From a virus, in IMG/VR virus record IMGVR_UViG_3300012931_000067, positions 1 through 27,200 of that record: DNA of 27,200 nucleotides. The stretch is one strand, 5' to 3'. Below the pieces are notes generated by a model. It had not been told where the DNA came from and did not search any database. It saw nothing but the letters and a program-made list of their open reading frames with translations. Position numbers and translations under genes: made by a program. Each line of letters starts with the position of its first letter. Within the stretch, counting starts at the first letter, position 1. This document shows positions 24,401 to 27,200 of this stretch, in pieces.

Positions 24401-25364
24401 AAGCGGCATACTGGGAACCATTGCTTCGTTTGCGTTATGGGACGTGGTAGTTAAAATGTTTTCGACGGCTTTCAAGTTCTTTTTGGCAAATGGTCTACGC
24501 GGAGGACTGCGTATGATGTTTGGAACGGTAGCTCGGTTTTTTGTTACCACTGTTATCGGAGGACTCGCCACATTCTTTACGGTGACTGTACCAATGTTCT
24601 TTAAGGGTCTGCTGGTTCCTGTGTTATCGTCCCTCGGAGAGTCCCTCGGTGTTGGTGCCCTTACTGGGGGATTATGGGGAGCGATCGGTAGCTTGTTCAT
24701 ATGGATCGGTACCTACATCATTGCCCCGTTTGTCACTGGTTTAAGTATAGGTATCGGTCTGGTAGCTCAGTGTGGTGACGTGTTTGGGCGTCTAATGCTC
24801 GGATTCCGGGGATTGTGGATTGACTTCCAACACGCGTTGCCTAGTTGGATGGGTGGGACTACGGATAAGGAGTATGCGGAAAAACAGAAGGCATTCTATA
24901 AGGACATTGGTGAGTTCGATCAGCGGAATGAGGAACGGAAAGCTCGGTATGACAAATACGGTGCACTTGCCGGATGGCGTCAGGATCTTTACAGCTCCGG
25001 ATTTACGACTCTGGGGAAAAGTCAGGGCGATTATGATCGCGACAACCAACTGAAAAATACCCGTGGGTCCGGTATCGCAACGGACTCTAAAGGGAACATC
25101 ATTGACATGGCGAAGGGGACTAAAACTTCTCCGGACGGTAAAGTCACGAGTATCCGAACTGCGCGCACGAAGGAAGAATTGTCGGCCTTACACCAACGGT
25201 CCGCGGTTGGTGGCGAGGCGCCGGGCGCGTCAATCGGGCACATCTCTAATCAGTTTACGTTCAACGTGGATAAGCCCTTGTCGGAAGCCCAACTGCGCCA
25301 AATCATCAACTGGATACGCGACCATGCGGACGAATTCGGTGCTGCTACCGTTGGGAGGCAATGA
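21456..25364 (+). CDS. tail tape measure protein
   Basis: This 1302-residue protein is the largest in the window and sits after the chaperone, as tape measures do. Residues about 30-100 and 205-245 are Ala/Arg/Glu-rich coiled coil. A TP901-type core follows at about 280-380 (FIIGDYTGTKFKEASKHIKQFS, then TQDAIYQLLSAGLQLRDAQ). Several long hydrophobic stretches occupy about 680-780 and 880-1110 (for example HGIGMLLIGFGSLAVVLGKV), consistent with parts that contact the host membrane. At roughly 1.5 angstroms per residue, tail length would be near 195 nm. Codon use is more A/T-ending than in the capsid and sheath genes, fitting lower expression. GGAG is 6 bases upstream of the ATG. Confidence 0.93.
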   Translation: MANKLEMQILLTMMVDEAVISAKQVAQAIKGVKVSAQDTDKAVKTASASIVKSEKQLQSAARETERAEARAAAAAKRAAADREQASRRAAAAMANERREAERLFQVFARNARSSRNSSADRYAAPYGSAWHGSAQQSADAFRQHYLAPMLAREEEGRRAAQRAASGQAFWNSWAGVGSGSGKSARDSASVFKSGFATQAESDAKLRMLRAHEDRQRVAQEREQKRNARMEAERRANASREQWQQALGVTTTGLAVSMGLASAGDFAINSVLKPALDAAGKFESRMVDIGFIIGDYTGTKFKEASKHIKQFSMDSTWSLRQTQDAIYQLLSAGLQLRDAQAVLPSTYAFSLFTGGRQSTESINKMFTSVYNKFSPTTGYLKNAGLGKAYSIIGDQLAKMVNISKFDPEEVAPFVNSLGMAPTRYNIPLHTVLGMGAMIKQFGNQPAESGEFVNILFRRTAEIEKMYKRGQAGGDITKFLGSLNPSQPEYLQRAMKAMARDGTGGKGKGRGTIAAKTIYGMMSMLDINPFDETKKGRPMKDGLEFVTDVVGKLDKYNDELGKTVIMNTLFGEIGGQVLAMVKNFHLEVERGGKIVTLYGAQALKEYTRQIKESGGELEKFKREVFETWEKTIDRFNNSLTALATSMGATWKPLVQPFIEALTTLLNKASTFADKYPVIGHGIGMLLIGFGSLAVVLGKVGTAFFGFTSALGLTYYFTRQVAGEVGMFRGILILLRKSFEPLINTILKPFGMSLSAVGWILKGTLIGALIMAVLYITNLGGAAEWVNEKLRATKLIFHALREYFSTGQNKGSTLMALLGVDENGQQKYANVLGIYEDILYVVQILKVAWLGLKMGVDDFLQAVNPAAKSIGKLLGIVLNIAAVALGVFFPGVRKGSSSLETFTNIVYGLTRVFLGPLEMFARLVGVIADVVSYVSQINGVAQALQAVATALTAIWLARFGMRVLRGAAKVGGKAVGVGGADAVGGSGILGTIASFALWDVVVKMFSTAFKFFLANGLRGGLRMMFGTVARFFVTTVIGGLATFFTVTVPMFFKGLLVPVLSSLGESLGVGALTGGLWGAIGSLFIWIGTYIIAPFVTGLSIGIGLVAQCGDVFGRLMLGFRGLWIDFQHALPSWMGGTTDKEYAEKQKAFYKDIGEFDQRNEERKARYDKYGALAGWRQDLYSSGFTTLGKSQGDYDRDNQLKNTRGSGIATDSKGNIIDMAKGTKTSPDGKVTSIRTARTKEELSALHQRSAVGGEAPGASIGHISNQFTFNVDKPLSEAQLRQIINWIRDHADEFGAATVGRQ

Positions 25365-26284
25365 TGGCGTATACTACTACGGCACACCGATTTCTGAAAG
25401 ATTCCGCCAATACCGATCTAGCCGCTGACGGGGCCGTCTACGTCGATTCCCCTGAAGGTGACTCCGCAGCTGCGGCTAGAGGGGTGCAAGATGCACAAAT
25501 ACAAACGACAAAAGTAGCCAAGCAAGCCGCGGCCGACGAATTAGCTCTGGAGACCCTCTACGATAAAAGTTCTCCTAGTTATGAGGGCGGCTCTTTAGTG
25601 CGCGGGGACTTTCAACACGGGGTAATTGTCAAAGACGTTAAAACCCGAATGTCCTATTACACTTTCCAGTTTAACCCGTCGGAAATGAGTGGAGGAACAC
25701 AAGCCAATTGGAAACTGTACTCGGGCGCCAGCGGGATCTTACCGATCGCGTCGTTCCTTCATATGAATTCACCGACCATGGAGCTGGAACTGTTTGTGGA
25801 CTGTACAGACATTAGTAAACGGCGTCCTGGCGGTGAGAACGACAGCAGTCCATTAAAAGTTGGCGGTGAGTTCTTGGGCGTATGGGCCGACATTCTAGCG
25901 GTACTAATGTTTGTCAACCCGAATGTACTGGAGGACGTGCAGTTCCAAGCACAAGGTCGTTATTGTGCCCCTGCTCCGGTTATAGTGTGTATGGGTCCAG
26001 TTGTAACGCGGTCGGTCCTGACGGCGGTGGACTGGAAGATCGTCCAGTGGTTTCAGAATTTAGTTCCTTCTCGGGCCACAATTAAAGTCTCCTTTACTGG
26101 GATAACTTCTACGTTTGAAGGAGATTTTGAAAATCTGAAAAATACGCAGAAGGATCTACAAGCCAGTGGCCTTGTCCCAGCTGCCAAAGACGCCAGTACA
26201 CTCTATAAAGAATTGTCTACAAAAAATGCGGGACACTCTTTGCAGAAGTACGGAGACCGCCTGTTTTTAGCGGATACGGTATAA
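25364..26284 (+). CDS. baseplate tube/hub protein resembling contractile-injection-system tube proteins
   Basis: The tape measure ends in TGATG, overlapping this start by one base. GGGAGG is five bases before ATG 25364, against two before an ATG one codon earlier. The 306-residue product has a Lys/Ala-rich N-terminal helix, then YYTFQFNPSEMSGG near residue 102. That FQFNP strand is characteristic of the CIS-tube family (Afp7/Pvc7-like), which joins the inner tube to the baseplate spike. Strands TMELELFVDCTD and ATIKVSFTGITSTFEGDF follow. A LysM-like protein is encoded next, as in injection systems. Family assignment is good; exact place in the baseplate is inferred. Confidence 0.75.
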   Translation: MAYTTTAHRFLKDSANTDLAADGAVYVDSPEGDSAAAARGVQDAQIQTTKVAKQAAADELALETLYDKSSPSYEGGSLVRGDFQHGVIVKDVKTRMSYYTFQFNPSEMSGGTQANWKLYSGASGILPIASFLHMNSPTMELELFVDCTDISKRRPGGENDSSPLKVGGEFLGVWADILAVLMFVNPNVLEDVQFQAQGRYCAPAPVIVCMGPVVTRSVLTAVDWKIVQWFQNLVPSRATIKVSFTGITSTFEGDFENLKNTQKDLQASGLVPAAKDASTLYKELSTKNAGHSLQKYGDRLFLADTV

Positions 26285-26286
26285 CC

Positions 26287-26553
26287 ATGGGCGACATTAC
26301 AAACACGGGAAAACTACATCACATCTCGGTTCTCGGGGAACCGTCCGAGATGCGTGACCTGATGCAGCCGCCGCCGGTCTCCCCGGCGGTGCGACCGATT
26401 AAAATCCGACCTGGCCTAAACATCGTGGCTCTGGCCCAAATTCGCTACGGTAATTCAGAGGACTGGTGGAAGGTTCTGGCGTTTACGCCGGACATCATGT
26501 ACCCACTGGACCTTGAATTGCATGTTGGGGAATCTATCCAGATTGCGGAGTAG
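26287..26553 (+). CDS. LysM / gp53-like baseplate protein
   Basis: This 88-residue protein starts two bases after the preceding stop with no strong ribosome site, so coupling is likely. Residues about 37-88 follow a LysM-like pattern: IRPGLNIVALAQIRYGN, then WWKVLAFTPDI, and the final VGESIQI. Small proteins of this kind (gpX or T4 gp53-like) lie beside hub genes and help join hub and wedge or hold the tail tip. The N-terminal 35 residues are Pro-rich and variable. Confidence 0.75.
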   Translation: MGDITNTGKLHHISVLGEPSEMRDLMQPPPVSPAVRPIKIRPGLNIVALAQIRYGNSEDWWKVLAFTPDIMYPLDLELHVGESIQIAE

Positions 26554-26555
26554 AG

Positions 26556-27200
26556 ATGGGATTTATAGACCCTCAGTTAATGCAACAACGCTACTGGTCA
26601 ATTCAGATCGGATCTAAAGAACTTCCGCCTCAGTTGATGGGTTTAGTACGTGACGTTCATATCGACGAGTCGCTATCCAAAAAGAACGAAGGACACATCA
26701 CATTTGCCGATCCGGCCAACTATCTGTTTAACACTGACGGCAGTATGATGGAATCTATCGCCGACTGGCGCGACACCTCCCTTCATGGATATTTCTTCGA
26801 GGCGGGACGCAAAGTTATAATTGCGATGGGTTATGGGGCTCCCGGGAGACCGATTGTTGTAGACGTATTTAAGATGGTGATTTCCTCGGTGACCTGCACT
26901 TACCCGGAAGCTGACGATCCGTCGATGACACTTCAACTGCGTGATCAATCCTTCGTCATGCAGTGGGGTAAAAGCTATAAGGCACCGAAGTCCATTCAGA
27001 AGATTAGTGATCTGGTTATTCCGTTGGCACAGTATTATCAGTTCGGATACTACATCGAAGATACACCGATCGTGATGGATATTACCCAGGGTAGTAAGAA
27101 CGACGCGCAACTACTTCAGAGGGTATGTGAGAAAGCGAATCGGGTATGTAAGATTGTTGACAACTCGGTGTGGGTGCTTAACCAGTCGTCCGTCCTAATC
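26556..27200 (+). CDS. baseplate hub protein, gpD/gp27-like, 3'-truncated by the window edge
   Basis: The frame is open from ATG 26556 to the last base, 215 codons with no stop. It begins two bases after the previous stop. It contains GHITFADPANYLF, then GRKVIIAMGYG (near residues 85-95), VISSVTCTYPEADDPSMTLQLRD and the helix KISDLVIPLAQYYQF. This matches the N-terminal beta-barrel part of phage late-control gpD / T4 gp27-type hub proteins, which form the ring below the tube. The C-terminal part is outside the window, so a lysozyme or spike fusion cannot be excluded. Confidence 0.8.
   Translation, partial: MGFIDPQLMQQRYWSIQIGSKELPPQLMGLVRDVHIDESLSKKNEGHITFADPANYLFNTDGSMMESIADWRDTSLHGYFFEAGRKVIIAMGYGAPGRPIVVDVFKMVISSVTCTYPEADDPSMTLQLRDQSFVMQWGKSYKAPKSIQKISDLVIPLAQYYQFGYYIEDTPIVMDITQGSKNDAQLLQRVCEKANRVCKIVDNSVWVLNQSSVLI

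Overview
This window is a stretch of a tailed-bacteriophage genome (Caudoviricetes with a contractile, myovirus-type tail). Every gene I can support lies on the + strand. Genes are tightly packed: many are joined by 1-4 base start/stop overlaps, and no gene-free stretch exceeds about 135 bases. Shine-Dalgarno sequences are strong (AGGAGG-like) and three candidate promoters look like host sigma70-type sites, so the host is a bacterium with ordinary signals. Base composition is moderately GC-rich. I cannot name the host or genus from sequence alone.

Left part (1-5857), replication, repair and accessory genes: the 3' part of an NAD+-dependent DNA ligase, a DUF3307-type membrane protein, a short membrane protein, an unrecognised protein, a 17-residue Lys/Gly peptide, tRNA-Ser(UGA), a NYN (PIN-like) nuclease, an HNH homing-type endonuclease, then tRNA-Pro(UGG), tRNA-Met/Ile(CAU) and tRNA-Lys(CUU), a Cys-rich acidic protein and a PD-(D/E)XK-like protein.

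Middle (5858-8414), small genes: a near-consensus promoter with a perfect 15-base palindrome at its start point precedes a small winged-helix-like protein and a terminator-like hairpin. This looks like a self-contained regulatory unit. A 13-codon micro-ORF and five small unrecognised proteins follow, several with zinc-type Cys/His clusters.

Right part (8415-27200), virion genes in classical order: terminase large subunit, portal, small basic protein, Thr-rich scaffold, N4-gp56-type major capsid protein, five connector/neck/tail-completion genes, tail sheath, tail tube, a tail-assembly chaperone with a -1 ribosomal frameshift extension, a strong intrinsic terminator, tape measure, a contractile-injection-system-like tube/hub protein, a LysM/gp53-like protein, and the start of a gpD/gp27-like baseplate hub gene that leaves the window. 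Promoters sit before the basic protein/scaffold/capsid group and before the sheath.

Most notable: (1) the -1 frameshift cassette at 21219-21259; (2) a 14-bp terminator wedged between the chaperone and the tape measure with no room for a promoter; (3) an identical 12-base element placed 34-35 bases before the Shine-Dalgarno of two virion transcription groups; (4) the promoter-palindrome-HTH-terminator unit at 5865-6259; (5) peptides of 13 and 17 codons with strong ribosome sites; (6) a tRNA with an altered T-loop.
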